Shown here: piece after piece, positions 1 to 8,493 of the stretch
Layout of the letters: the number at the start of each line of letters is the position of its first letter
How positions within the stretch are numbered: the stretch's first letter is position 1
DNA from: Roseicella frigidaeris
Lineage (GTDB): Bacteria > Pseudomonadota > Alphaproteobacteria > Acetobacterales > Acetobacteraceae
DNA: 53,489 bases
Reading direction: 5' to 3'
NCBI RefSeq assembly: GCF_003258945.1
Contig: NZ_QLIX01000028.1
Coordinates: 1-53,489 of the forward strand
Notes under the pieces: model-generated
Databases searched by the model: none
What the model was told of the DNA's origin: nothing
What the model saw: the letters and a program-made list of their open reading frames with translations, nothing else
Program-made: the position numbers and the translations under genes

Positions 1-2
1 CC

Positions 3-89
3 CTCGCAGGCCTGCACGTCATCGCCTTCGTCAGCCTCATGCTCGCCAAAGCCACAGCCGCCTTCGACTTGGTCCGTAACACCGTCTAG
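3..89 (+). CDS. C-terminal end of an unidentified protein, cut by the window edge
   Basis: An open frame enters from the left edge and stops at TAG (87-89), giving 28 residues that begin LAGLHVIAFVSLML and end FDLVRNTV. The fragment is hydrophobic then basic. It ends 7 bases before the ATG of the ABC binding protein. A transposase tail is conceivable, but I do not recognise the family and there is too little sequence to decide. The only support is the open frame itself. Confidence 0.3.
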   Translation, partial: LAGLHVIAFVSLMLAKATAAFDLVRNTV

Positions 90-96
90 GCCGCCC

Positions 97-1659
97 ATGC
101 GCCGTCGCCGCCTTCCCGCCCTCGCCGCCGCCTGCCTCGCGCCCGCCCTGCGGCCCGTCGCGGCCCAGGCGGCGACAGGGACGGGGGCAGGGGCGGTGGA
201 CGAGCGCGTGCTGCGGATCGTCGCGCCCATCGAGATCGGCGGCCTCGATCCGGCGCGGTCCGGCTTCATCTTCACCCGCATGGGCGTGGTCGAGACCTTG
301 CTGGCGGCGGATGCCGAGGGCCGGCCGGTGCCTGCCCTGGCGGAGCGCTGGTCGGTCGATGCCGCCGGCCTCGAATGGCGCTTCACGCTGCGCCCCGGCC
401 TGCGGTTCCACGACGGGTCCGCCGTGACGCCGGGGGCGGCCGTGGCCAGCCTGCGGCGCGCCCTCGCCGATGCGACGGCCCTGGCGCGCGCGCCCGTCGC
501 GACGCTGGACGTCGCCGGCCGCGATGTGGTGATCCGGCTCGCCCGACCCTTCTCGATCCTTCCGGCCGTCCTGGCGAATTACGGCAGCGGGATCCTGGCG
601 CCCGCCTCCTATGACGCCGCCGGCCATGTCCAGGCGGTGATCGGCACCGGCCCTTACCGTGTCCTCTCCATCACGGCGCCGATGCGGCTCGAGGTCGAGC
701 GCTTCGATCTCTGGTGGGGGCCGCGCCCGGAGATCAGCCGCGCCATCTATCTGGTCGCGGGACAGGGCGAGGCGCGCGCCGCCATGGCGGAGAGCGGCCA
801 GGCCGACCTGGTCTTCGGCCTGCATCCGGCGACCATGGCGCGGTTGCGGCGAAACCCGGCGCTGGAGGTGCGGGCCGTCGCCATCCCGCGCAGCCGGATC
901 CTGAAGCTGAACCTGGCCTCGCCCTTCTTCGACAGCCTGGCGGAGCGCCAGGCCCTCGACCTCGCCATCGACCGCCAGGGCATCGCCACGGCGCTGCTGC
1001 GCAATCCCTCCCTGGCCGCGACGCAGCTCCTGCCGCCGATGACGGGCGACTGGCACCTGGCCGACCTGCCGCCAGCGGAGCGCGACCTGCCGCGCGCCCG
1101 GGCGCTGCTGGCCTCGGCGGGCTGGACCCCGGGGCCGGACGGCATCCTGCGAGACCGGCAGGGCCGTCGTTTCCGGGTGGTGCTCACCACCTATTCGACC
1201 TGGCCCGAGCTGCCGGCCATCGCCACCGCCCTGCAGGCGCAGTTCCGCGAGATCGGCGTGGATGTCGATGTCTCGATCGGCAACACCTCCGACATCCCGC
1301 GCCTGCATCGCGACGTGACGCTCGAGCTCGGCCTGATGTCGCGGAACTACGCCCTGGTGCCGGATCCTCTGGGGACCATCCTCACCGATTTCGCGCCGCA
1401 GGGCAGCGATTGGGGGGCGATGCACTGGACGGACCCGCAATTGGCTGCGGCGCTCGCGCGGCTGGAGGGCGCCACGGCGCCGGAGGAGCGCCGGGCGCTG
1501 ACGCAACGCGCGAGCGCCATCCTGCACGAGCAGCGGCCGGTGATCCCCATCGCCTGGTCCGAGCTCGCCGTCGCCATCGGCCGCCGCGTCGGGCATGTCG
1601 CCATCGACCCGTTCGAGACCAGCTACCGCCTACAGGACATGCGCTGGAGGGAGCCGTAG
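97..1659 (+). CDS. ABC transporter substrate-binding protein, family 5 (peptide/nickel type)
   Basis: This is a 520-residue periplasmic binding protein. The N-terminus (MRRRR, then an Ala/Leu-rich stretch ending VAAQA at about residue 25) is a signal peptide. The mature part follows the SBP_bac_5 pattern: an early 'GGLDPARSG' segment, a 'LAERWSVD' segment, and the family hallmark LRFHDGS near residue 104. Length is normal for the DppA/OppA/NikA group. Two permeases and a double ATPase follow with 1-base spacing or 4-base overlaps, so the four genes form one operon encoding a complete importer. The ligand cannot be read from sequence. Opine, peptide, nickel or metallophore uptake are all possible, and no ligand-specific neighbour is present. 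Confidence 0.88.
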   Translation: MRRRRLPALAAACLAPALRPVAAQAATGTGAGAVDERVLRIVAPIEIGGLDPARSGFIFTRMGVVETLLAADAEGRPVPALAERWSVDAAGLEWRFTLRPGLRFHDGSAVTPGAAVASLRRALADATALARAPVATLDVAGRDVVIRLARPFSILPAVLANYGSGILAPASYDAAGHVQAVIGTGPYRVLSITAPMRLEVERFDLWWGPRPEISRAIYLVAGQGEARAAMAESGQADLVFGLHPATMARLRRNPALEVRAVAIPRSRILKLNLASPFFDSLAERQALDLAIDRQGIATALLRNPSLAATQLLPPMTGDWHLADLPPAERDLPRARALLASAGWTPGPDGILRDRQGRRFRVVLTTYSTWPELPAIATALQAQFREIGVDVDVSIGNTSDIPRLHRDVTLELGLMSRNYALVPDPLGTILTDFAPQGSDWGAMHWTDPQLAAALARLEGATAPEERRALTQRASAILHEQRPVIPIAWSELAVAIGRRVGHVAIDPFETSYRLQDMRWREP

Positions 1660-1660
1660 C

Positions 1661-2623
1661 GTGGGCGGGAACGCATGGCGCGTCCTGCGGCCGCTGCTGT
1701 CGCGCCTCGGTCAGGCGGGTCTCGTGGCGCTGCTGGTCGGTTGCATCGGCTTCGCGCTGATGCACGCCCTGCCGGGGGACCAGGCCTTCCGCCTCGCCGC
1801 CGAGCGCTATGGCCCCGACATAGTGGATGCCCGCGCCGCAGCCGCGATGCGGGCGGAACTCGGGCTGGACCGGCCCCTGGCCCTGCAACTGCTCGAATGG
1901 CTCGGCCGTGTCGTCCGGCTGGACCTGGGCCGCTCCCTGGTGACCGGCGAGCCGGTGATCCAGGAGTTGCGCGTCCAACTTGGCTATACGGCGCTGCTCG
2001 CCGGCATGGCCCTGCCGCTCTCGGCCCTGATCGGCCTGCCGCTCGGCATCGCCGCCGGGCTGTGGCGGGGCCGCTGGCCGGACCATGCCGTGCTCAGCCT
2101 GGCGGTGCTGCTGCGCGCGGTGCCGGCCTATGCGCTGGGCCTGGCGCTGATGGTCCTGCTGTCGGTCCGGCTGCGCTGGCTGCCGCCCGGCGGCTTCGAG
2201 GGCTGGGCCGAGCTCGTGCTGCCCTCGCTCACCCTCGCCCTCGGCCTCGCGGCGGTGTCGAGCCGCGTCGCGCGGGAGTCGGTCGCGGCCGTCGCCGCCT
2301 CGCCCGTCCTGGCCTTCGCCCGATGGAAGGGCCTGTCGGAGCGGGATGCGGTGCGGCGGCACGGCCTGCGCAACGCCGCCATTCCCGTCCTCGCCGTGCT
2401 CGGCCTGCAGCTGATCGGGCTCGTCGAGGGCATCCTCATCGTCGAGACCCTGTTCGGCTGGCCCGGCATCGGCCACGCCCTGGTGCATGCCATCTTCGCG
2501 CGCGACGTCCCCCTCGTGCAGGGCACCGCCCTGATCATGGGGCTCGGCGTCGTGCTGCTCAACGCGGCGGTCGATCTCGCCTGCCTGCTGATCGACCCGC
2601 GGCGCGGCAGGCAGGCAGCGTGA
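1661..2623 (+). CDS. ABC transporter permease, DppB/NikB class
   Basis: This is a 320-residue inner-membrane permease starting with GTG one base after the binding-protein stop. It has an N-terminal membrane helix (LVALLVGCIGFALMHALPGD), the long periplasmic segment typical of DppB/OppB, then about five more helices. The coupling loop near residue 220 reads FARWKGLSERDAVRRHGLRN, and VETLFGWPGIG follows, both characteristic of this class. It should pair with the next permease to form the channel. The frame stays open 22 codons upstream, but that would overlap the binding protein, so the GTG is preferred. Confidence 0.88.
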   Translation: MGGNAWRVLRPLLSRLGQAGLVALLVGCIGFALMHALPGDQAFRLAAERYGPDIVDARAAAAMRAELGLDRPLALQLLEWLGRVVRLDLGRSLVTGEPVIQELRVQLGYTALLAGMALPLSALIGLPLGIAAGLWRGRWPDHAVLSLAVLLRAVPAYALGLALMVLLSVRLRWLPPGGFEGWAELVLPSLTLALGLAAVSSRVARESVAAVAASPVLAFARWKGLSERDAVRRHGLRNAAIPVLAVLGLQLIGLVEGILIVETLFGWPGIGHALVHAIFARDVPLVQGTALIMGLGVVLLNAAVDLACLLIDPRRGRQAA

Positions 2624-3435
2624 GCGGCCTTGCCTTTGGCCGACGCGTCGCGGCGCTTCCCTGCGCCCGCCTGGCCGGCGCCGGTCTCCTGCTGCTCCTG
2701 CTGGGTTTCGGCCTGGTCGGGCCGTGGCTGATCGAGGCCGATCCCGCGCGGCAGGACCTCATGGCGTCGCTCGCCCCGCCGGGGGCGCGCTTCCTGCTCG
2801 GCGCCGACCATCTCGGCCGCAGCATGCTGGCGCGCCTTGCCCATGCGGTGCGGCTGTCCTTCCTGCTGAGCGGGCTGACCGTCGCCGCTGCCGGCCTGCT
2901 CGGCACCGCGCTGGGGCTTCTCGCCGCCTGGGAGGGCGGCTGGCTGGACCGCGGGCTGAGCCTGCTCTCGGATACCGTGCTGGCCCTGCCCGGGCTGCTG
3001 CTCGTGCTGCTGGTGATCGCCTTCGCGCCGGGACAGATCCTGCCGCTCGCCGGTGGCATTGCCCTCGCCCTGTGGGTGGAGTTCTTCCGGGTGACGCGCG
3101 CCCAGGCGCGCAGCCTGCTGGCGCGGCCGCATGTGGAGGCGGCCCGGCTGCTCGGCTTCGGCCGGGCCTATATCCTGGGGCACCTCATCCTGCCGGAGCT
3201 GGCGCCCATCCTGTTCACCCTCGCGGGGTTCGGGATCGGCGGGGTGATCCTCACCGTCGCCACGCTCAGCTTCATCAGCATCGGCCTGAAGCCGCCGACG
3301 GCCGAGCTCGGCGGCATGACCAGCGAGATGCTGCCCTATCTCGCCGAGGCGCCGTTCCAGGCCCTGCTGCCCAGCCTCTTCGTCGCCCTGGCCGTCCTGG
3401 CCTGCCATCTGCTCGCCGGGGGCCGCCCGCGATGA
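2620..3435 (+). CDS. ABC transporter permease, DppC/NikC class
   Basis: This is a 271-residue permease whose GTG start overlaps the upstream stop (GTGA). It begins with one hydrophobic helix (AGLLLLLLGFGLVGPWLIE), has the DppC-type segment LLGADHLGRSMLARL (residues about 61-75), and then five helices. The coupling-loop motif is EAARLLGFGRAYILGHLILP, which contacts the ATPase. The motif LSFISIGLKPP near the C-terminus is typical of this family. The 4-base overlaps on both sides imply translational coupling with the first permease and the ATPase. Confidence 0.88.
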   Translation: MSGLAFGRRVAALPCARLAGAGLLLLLLGFGLVGPWLIEADPARQDLMASLAPPGARFLLGADHLGRSMLARLAHAVRLSFLLSGLTVAAAGLLGTALGLLAAWEGGWLDRGLSLLSDTVLALPGLLLVLLVIAFAPGQILPLAGGIALALWVEFFRVTRAQARSLLARPHVEAARLLGFGRAYILGHLILPELAPILFTLAGFGIGGVILTVATLSFISIGLKPPTAELGGMTSEMLPYLAEAPFQALLPSLFVALAVLACHLLAGGRPR

Positions 3436-4874
3436 GCGGCCATGTCCGGCTCCGCGACCTGACGGTGCAGGCCGCCGACGGTACGCCGCTCGTCGCGGGG
3501 CTGTCGCTTGCGGCGGGCCCTGGTACGCCCCTGGTGCTGCTCGGCGAGACCGGGTCGGGCAAGTCGCTGGTGCTGCAGGCCATCATGGGCGCCCTGCCGC
3601 CGCATCTGCGGCGCACGGGCGAGGTGGTGCTGGATGGGCAGCCGCTGCCGGAGGGGCGGGCGCGGCGCGGGCTCTGGGGCCGCCGGATCGCGCTGCTGCC
3701 GCAGGAGCCCTGGCTGGCGCTCGACCCGACCATGCGGGCGTTGGCGCAGGTCGCCGAGGTCTACCGCCTGGTGCGGGGGATGCCGGCGCCGCGCTCCCGC
3801 GCCGAGGCGGAGCAGCGCCTGCGGGATCTCGGGATCGAGGAGGCCGCCCGCCTCTATCCCTTCCAGCTCTCCGGCGGCATGGCCCAGCGCCTTGCCCTGG
3901 CCGTGCTGCGGGCCACGGACGCGCCGCTGCTGCTGGCGGACGAGCCGACCAAGGGGCTCGATGCGGCGCGGCGGGACGAGGCGGCGCTGCGCCTGCGCGA
4001 CGAGGCCGGGCGGGGGCGGACCGTCATCGCCGTGACGCATGACATCGGCGTCGCCCGCATCCTGGGCGGCCATCTCGCCGTCATGCTGGAGGGCCGCATC
4101 CTCGAGCAGGGGCCGTCGGAGAGGCTGCTGCGCGACCCCGCGCAGGATTACACGCGCCGGCTGATCGCGGCGGAGCCGTCCCAATGGCCGACCCAGTGGC
4201 GGGCGCCCTCCATCGCCCCGCCCCGCCCGGCGGGCGAGGCCGTCGTCGAAGGGCGCCGCCTCGGCAAGCGCTTCCAGGACCGCGCCGTGCTGCGGGAGGT
4301 GGATATCGCGGTCGGGCGCGGCGAGGTGGTGGCCGTCCTCGGCCCGAGCGGCTGCGGCAAGACGACGCTTGGCGACCTGCTGCTCGGCTTGCTCCCCCCG
4401 AGCCAGGGCGAGGTGCGGCGCGCCGCCGGCCTCGCCCCCTGGCGCTTCCAGAAGCTGTACCAGGACCCGCCGAGCGCCTTCGCCCCGCATCAGAGCATGC
4501 GCGATGCCCTGCGCCATCTCGGGCGGCGGCATGGCCTGGCGCCCACCCTCTTCGAAGGGTTGCGCGACCGCCTGCGCCTGCCGCCGGCGCTGCTCGACCG
4601 GCGCCCGGCGGAGCTGTCCGGCGGCGAGCTGCAGCGCTTCGCCCTGCTGCGCGCCCTGGCGCTCGATCCGGTTTTCCTTTTCGCGGACGAGCCGACATCG
4701 CGCCTCGATCCCATCACCCAGCAGGAGGTTGCGCTGCTGTTGCGCGGGCTGGTCTCCGAACGCAATCTGGGCCTGCTCCTCGTCACGCATGACGCGATGC
4801 TGGCCCAGCGGATGGCCGATCGCGTCTTCACCATCGAGGCGGCGAGGCTTCTTCCGGCAGGCCGCGCGGGCTGA
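3432..4874 (+). CDS. Fused double ABC ATPase of the peptide/nickel importer
   Basis: This 480-residue protein carries two complete nucleotide-binding domains, replacing the separate DppD and DppF subunits. Domain 1 has Walker A GETGSGKS (residues 38-45), signature LSGGM, Walker B LLLADEPTKGLD and switch histidine TH. Domain 2 has Walker A GPSGCGKTT (about residue 305), signature LSGGEL, Walker B FLFADEPTSRLD and a TH switch. Both sites look intact, so both should hydrolyse ATP. The ATG overlaps the permease stop (ATGA). Each domain lacks the usual C-terminal oligopeptide extension with its iron-sulfur cysteines. It closes the operon, with a repeat following 17 bases later. Confidence 0.9.
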   Translation: MSGHVRLRDLTVQAADGTPLVAGLSLAAGPGTPLVLLGETGSGKSLVLQAIMGALPPHLRRTGEVVLDGQPLPEGRARRGLWGRRIALLPQEPWLALDPTMRALAQVAEVYRLVRGMPAPRSRAEAEQRLRDLGIEEAARLYPFQLSGGMAQRLALAVLRATDAPLLLADEPTKGLDAARRDEAALRLRDEAGRGRTVIAVTHDIGVARILGGHLAVMLEGRILEQGPSERLLRDPAQDYTRRLIAAEPSQWPTQWRAPSIAPPRPAGEAVVEGRRLGKRFQDRAVLREVDIAVGRGEVVAVLGPSGCGKTTLGDLLLGLLPPSQGEVRRAAGLAPWRFQKLYQDPPSAFAPHQSMRDALRHLGRRHGLAPTLFEGLRDRLRLPPALLDRRPAELSGGELQRFALLRALALDPVFLFADEPTSRLDPITQQEVALLLRGLVSERNLGLLLVTHDAMLAQRMADRVFTIEAARLLPAGRAG

Positions 4875-5197
4875 GGCGCGGCCGACCGGTCCTGGAGCAG
4901 ATCCCGATCGGATGAGTCCACCAGAACGGCATCCCGGCGACGACGTCGACCTCGCCGTGCAATGCGAGACGTGGGGCTGCGCCTGGCCGCCTTGCCCGCC
5001 GACGCGAGGGCGGTGCCACGGCTACCACGCGGACCCTGACCCCGCGGGCGTCCGCCGAACAGGCCCAACACGTTCGACGAGTTGCGTCGCCCCCGGGCGG
5101 GCGTAGGGGGCAGGACCGCCGCTCAGTGATACCGGACCTATGCAGCCGGCCGAAGGGCCGCGGTCGGGTGGCCGGTGCGGGTCATGCCCAGCCGGGA
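4875..5197 (+). other. Gene-free interval after the ABC operon
   Basis: This 323-base interval separates the ABC operon from the converging acyltransferase gene. It begins with a truncated copy of the dispersed repeat (4892-4925). The rest is GC-rich, with no frame showing family similarity and no convincing terminator hairpin. I see nothing else in it. Confidence 0.5.
4892..4925 (+). repeat. Truncated copy of dispersed hairpin repeat family 1
   Basis: It starts CTGGAGCAGATCCCGATCGG, identical over 20 bases to the copy at 7601 and close to those at 26728, 47403 (reverse) and 53287. After about 30 bases similarity is lost, so the right arm of hairpin A and all of hairpin B are missing. Confidence 0.7.
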
Positions 5198-6358
5198 CTA
5201 TTGCTGCCAGGCGAGTTGCGTCTCGCGCCGGTGCCGGCCTGGCCCGCCTTCGCCCAGCACCCAGGCGGCACGACGGCGCATGATCCAGGCGAAGATGATC
5301 GGCAGGGTGAGGCCGAAGACGAGATTCAGCGGCACCATCCAGATGCTGGCCCGCAAGACCGCCTCGGGGCGATGCGTCGCCGCGGCGACGAGGGTGGTGA
5401 TGCCGCCGAAGACCAGCACATGCAGCGGGAAGATGACACGGCTTTCGAGCGACAGCGCGCGCAGCGAGCGGCTCGCCGGCAGGAGAACCGACACCCCGAT
5501 GAGGCCGGCCGTGCCGAGCGCGGCGCCGAGCAGGTAGAGCAGCGGGTCGCCGAAGCGCATCGCGTTGATGTTGACGAAGCCGTTCACCCCGGCGATGGCG
5601 GCGGTGAGCAGCAACCCGGACAGCGACAGGAATGCCAGGACCAAGCGGCCAACGGGCGTCCGTTGGGCGGACAGCAGCGTGCGGCGCGGGCCGAACAGGA
5701 GGCCGGCGAGGAAGAACATCGAGGCGACCGCGGCGCTGTCGGCGCTCCAGGGCAGCCGGACGGGCAGGGGCCCCATGACGATCATGGCACAGGCCAGGAG
5801 CGTCGCCAGCGCCAGGGCCCAGACGCGGCCCACCAATCGCATCAGGAGCAGCGAGCTGCAGGCGGTGAGGAAGAGCGCCGGGAAGAACCAGAGCACGCTG
5901 TTGGCGGGAATCCAGTCGGCAACGCCATAGGCGATGCCGCCCGCCATGTGCAGCAGGCTCCGCCACTGCGGCAGTCCGCCATGATGCAGCAACGCCGCCG
6001 CCTGCACATAGGCGAGCGTCAACAAGCCGAAGAAGGCGAAGGGGATCAGCAGGCTGTGGGCGAAGCGATGCAGCTGTCGCGGCCAGGGTTCGCCCGAGGC
6101 GGCGAGGGCGGTCACCCCGGCCAGGAAGAAGAAGAGCGGCATGTGGAAAGCGTAGAGGACGTCACGTGCATAGCCGGGAGAGAGCGCATGTCCCAGCACC
6201 ACGAGGACGATGCCCATGCCCCGCGCATTGTCGAGCCAAGCGATCCGCTCCGCTGATGCCCTGTGGCGCGAGCCCGTCCGTTCGCCCGACCAGGCCGGGT
6301 CAGCGGTGTTCGGTGCGGCACGTGAGCTGCGAAGGGTGGCGCTCTCGGACTCTGCCAT
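5198..6358 (-). CDS. Acyltransferase 3 family membrane protein
   Basis: This is a 386-residue integral membrane protein of the OafA/NodX acyltransferase-3 family. After a polar N-terminal tail of about 38 residues comes the family signature: RIAWLDNARGMGIVLVVLGH with the conserved histidine at residue 57, then the AFHMPLFFFLAG helix. About ten hydrophobic helices follow. Members move acetyl or other acyl groups from the cytoplasm onto surface sugars, so this enzyme probably modifies a lipopolysaccharide, capsule or exported glycan; the acceptor is unknown. It stands alone, converging on the ABC operon. The sugar cassette at 9.2-12.2 kb could supply a substrate, but it is a separate transcription unit. 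An alternative start at MGIVL would delete the signature, so the long form is kept. Confidence 0.85.
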   Translation of the reverse strand: MAESESATLRSSRAAPNTADPAWSGERTGSRHRASAERIAWLDNARGMGIVLVVLGHALSPGYARDVLYAFHMPLFFFLAGVTALAASGEPWPRQLHRFAHSLLIPFAFFGLLTLAYVQAAALLHHGGLPQWRSLLHMAGGIAYGVADWIPANSVLWFFPALFLTACSSLLLMRLVGRVWALALATLLACAMIVMGPLPVRLPWSADSAAVASMFFLAGLLFGPRRTLLSAQRTPVGRLVLAFLSLSGLLLTAAIAGVNGFVNINAMRFGDPLLYLLGAALGTAGLIGVSVLLPASRSLRALSLESRVIFPLHVLVFGGITTLVAAATHRPEAVLRASIWMVPLNLVFGLTLPIIFAWIMRRRAAWVLGEGGPGRHRRETQLAWQQ

Positions 6359-6951
6359 TCAGTCAACTCCGGGACGATGCAGTGATCACAGGGAACGAGT
6401 GATGCTCTGATGCGGGCTCTTTCGATGCAGCAGTGCAGCGACCGCGCGATGTGAGCGAACGACACGCTCGATCAGCGCGGTTTGAATGCGCAAGAGATGC
6501 CAGACCATATCACGGAGTCAATCACAGGCAGCGAGCACGGCGAAAGGCAGCAGTGGAGTGGCACGCAGACAAGACGCGTCGTCGCTGTGCTGGCCACCAG
6601 CTTTGCGGATGCCGCGTGGCGCCAGGAACGATCGCGACACGGCACGCCGCGACATCGGACGGAGTGCAGGGCATCGTCGATGGCAATGCCGTGCTGGGAT
6701 CGGCAGCGAAGTGTGCAGAATGTCCTAATGCAGTATTGCAGCCATGACAGCGGAGATGCAGCGTGGCGTTTGCCTGCACAGGCTTCGGCTTGCACGATCG
6801 GGGCAATGATGCTTTATGGGGTCGCAGGATGTTCTGACGGACATCTCGTCGATCTGGGCGTGCGTGTCCGGTTGCGCTTTTCGACTAGGATTGCGGCCTC
6901 GTTCGCGCGGCCGATCATCGTGATTCATGCGTGCTGGGGAGGTGTCTCGCG
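6359..6951 (+). other. Lower-GC gene-free interval
   Basis: This is about 590 bases between the divergent acyltransferase and RlpA genes. By eye the base composition is clearly less GC-rich than the flanks. Several short frames exist on both strands, but none shows a recognisable domain or a convincing start. A motif of the form ATGCAG-N3-TGCAGC appears at about 6425 and 6724. The promoters of both flanking genes must lie here. A regulatory RNA or decayed foreign DNA is possible. Confidence 0.45.
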
Positions 6952-7527
6952 TTGAACGGTCTCAATTCGGGCGCTGCACTGCGTCGTTCTGCACGCTTCA
7001 TGGCGAGCAATGCGGCAAAGTCGTGGCACGGCCGAGTCGTGACGCGCGGGATCATGCTTGGCCTGACCTCGCTGGCAGCGGCCTGTGCGCAGCAGGCTCC
7101 GATGCCGGATGCCGCCCTCATCGTGTCGAACATCGCCACCTCGCAGCCCGTGGCGGAGATGCAGCGCGAGGTTGAGCCGCAACCGGTCGTCGCACGGTCG
7201 CCGGCCATGCGTCCCGTCGGCAGGCCGCAACTCGGTAAGGCGTCCTATTACGGCCCGGAATTCACGGGCCGCACCATGGCCAATGGCAGGCGCTTCGATC
7301 CAGGCTCCACCAGTGTTGCGCATCGCACATTGCCCCTCGGCACGAAGGTGCTTGTCAGGAACCTGGACAATGGCCGGGTGACGACGGCGACGGTCGAGGA
7401 TCGCGGCCCCTTCATCCAGGGGCGGATCATCGATGTCAGCCCGCGGCTCGCGGAACGCCTCGGGATGCTGCGGGTGGGGGTGGTGCCGGTCGAGGTGCTG
7501 CCCGTCGAGGTGGCAGAGGCGCCGTAG
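6952..7527 (+). CDS. RlpA-like lipoprotein (double-psi beta-barrel)
   Basis: This is about 191 residues. The C-terminal half is a double-psi beta-barrel of the RlpA type: GKASYYGPEFTGRTMANG, then AHRTLPLGTKVLVRN and VEDRGPF...GRIIDVSP. RlpA proteins are septal or polar lytic transglycosylases or cell-wall binders. There is no C-terminal SPOR domain, so this is a short form. The segment LGLTSLAAAC is a lipobox, suggesting an outer-membrane lipoprotein processed at the cysteine codon at 7084. The start is uncertain: a TTG at 6952 has a good GGGGAGG site upstream, while ATG 7000 or GTG 7039 would give a more normal signal-peptide length. It is monocistronic and followed by a repeat. Confidence 0.82.
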   Translation: MNGLNSGAALRRSARFMASNAAKSWHGRVVTRGIMLGLTSLAAACAQQAPMPDAALIVSNIATSQPVAEMQREVEPQPVVARSPAMRPVGRPQLGKASYYGPEFTGRTMANGRRFDPGSTSVAHRTLPLGTKVLVRNLDNGRVTTATVEDRGPFIQGRIIDVSPRLAERLGMLRVGVVPVEVLPVEVAEAP

Positions 7528-7984
7528 CGGCACCCTGTCCGGTCGGGCAACCAGTCGGGGCGATGACTGTCGGGCCCGGATGGGGCGGTATGCCTTCCGG
7601 CTGGAGCAGATCCCGATCGGGTGGACGCACCTGATCGGCTGAAGATGCTCTGAAAGCAGGAGCCTAGGGCGTCGAGCCGGGGATAGGGGCTTTATCGCCT
7701 GCCCATGACGGCGGGGCCCTGCTTGGCAGCGGGGGACTTCCCCGCCCATCGAGGGCCATTAATCAAATGGCCACTCTTTGAAGTGCAGAATTCCTGTAAT
7801 TCGCGTTTGGTATTCCTGGCATGGCCAGAGGCCGCCAGGCCGGCCGTGCTGTGGTGGCAGCGCGCAATTATGGGTATCTCGCCGAATGGGTGGCGGCAGC
7901 CCAGGCAGGGGGAAAGCAGGGTGCGATGGGGGGAAAGGACGGCCTCGAGGTGGGCCCGGCCGGCGCGCAGCGCCAGGCCCAGGC
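7528..7984 (+). other. Gene-free interval with a repeat copy and small AT-rich hairpins
   Basis: This 457-base interval holds a repeat copy at 7601-7670. At 7754-7815 there is a locally AT-rich patch with a small stem (GGCCATT / AATGGCC, 7754-7772) and the inverted pair GAATT / AATTC. This patch is the best candidate for the promoter of the downstream small gene. No coding region is convincing. Confidence 0.4.
7601..7670 (+). repeat. Dispersed hairpin repeat family 1, copy 2
   Basis: It begins CTGGAGCAGATCCCGATCGG, forms hairpin A (CCGATCGGGTG / CACCTGATCGG), then has the linker GAAGATGCTCTGAAAGCAGG and a decayed hairpin B. It is nearly identical to the reverse copy at 47300-47403 across hairpin A and the linker. 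Confidence 0.85.
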
Positions 7985-8374
7985 ATGACGCCGCTCCCGC
8001 CTGACCGGATGGCCGGCATGCCCCTTCAGAACGCGCTGGACCTCTCGCGGGAGCCGGCCTTGCACAGCTTCATCACCGGCATCGGTGAGCGCGCCAGCCT
8101 CGATGAGCTGGCACGGTTGCGCATCGGCACGGCCCTGCGCCTCCGCCGGGCGTCGAAGCCGATCCGCGGCTGCGCGGTCGAGATCCGGTCTCCGGCCGGC
8201 AGCCCGCTGGGATGGCTGCCCCGGGAGGATGAGGCGGCGCTCGAAGCGCTGGGGATCGACCCCGACACGGCAACGGTCCGGGTGGCCGCCATCGTTCCCG
8301 CCTTCCAGCGGCCGCGGGTGCGCATCCAGATCCTCCTGCCCGATCCGGTCGCCGAGGTCGCGCCCGCGGCCTGA
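7985..8374 (+). CDS. Small HIRAN-like domain protein
   Basis: This is about 129 residues. The core reads LRIGTALRLRRASKP, then a polar 'CAVEIRSPAGSPLGWLPRED' segment and 'IDPDTATVRVAAIVP', ending in a beta-rich tail. This resembles the stand-alone HIRAN domain, in which a beta-barrel with a GxLPR(E) segment binds DNA ends or damaged DNA in SNF2 helicases such as HLTF. Stand-alone copies occur in many bacteria with unknown roles. The match is by pattern only, so the family call is moderate. The start is uncertain: ATG at 7985, 8009 and 8018 are all in frame and none has a strong ribosome site. Confidence 0.55.
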   Translation: MTPLPPDRMAGMPLQNALDLSREPALHSFITGIGERASLDELARLRIGTALRLRRASKPIRGCAVEIRSPAGSPLGWLPREDEAALEALGIDPDTATVRVAAIVPAFQRPRVRIQILLPDPVAEVAPAA

Positions 8375-8493
8375 TCCCCGGCGGGCCGGGGGCGACCATC
8401 CCTTGGGCGATAGGGCGCCCGGCCGGTCCCGACCCGGCTGTGCCCGGCCAGGCCGCCGCGCTATCAGGGCCTCTCCATGGCGTGAGGAGAGGG

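Noticed and set aside
37-1596. Long open frame on the minus strand opposite the ABC binding protein
   Set aside because: In GC-rich DNA the antisense strand of real genes stays open. The translation is rich in Arg, Gly, Gln and His without any domain, while the plus strand has a clear SBP fold.
6433-6955. Short overlapping frames in the lower-GC interval
   Set aside because: Several frames on both strands are of similar length, none has a ribosome site, domain or consistent codon use.
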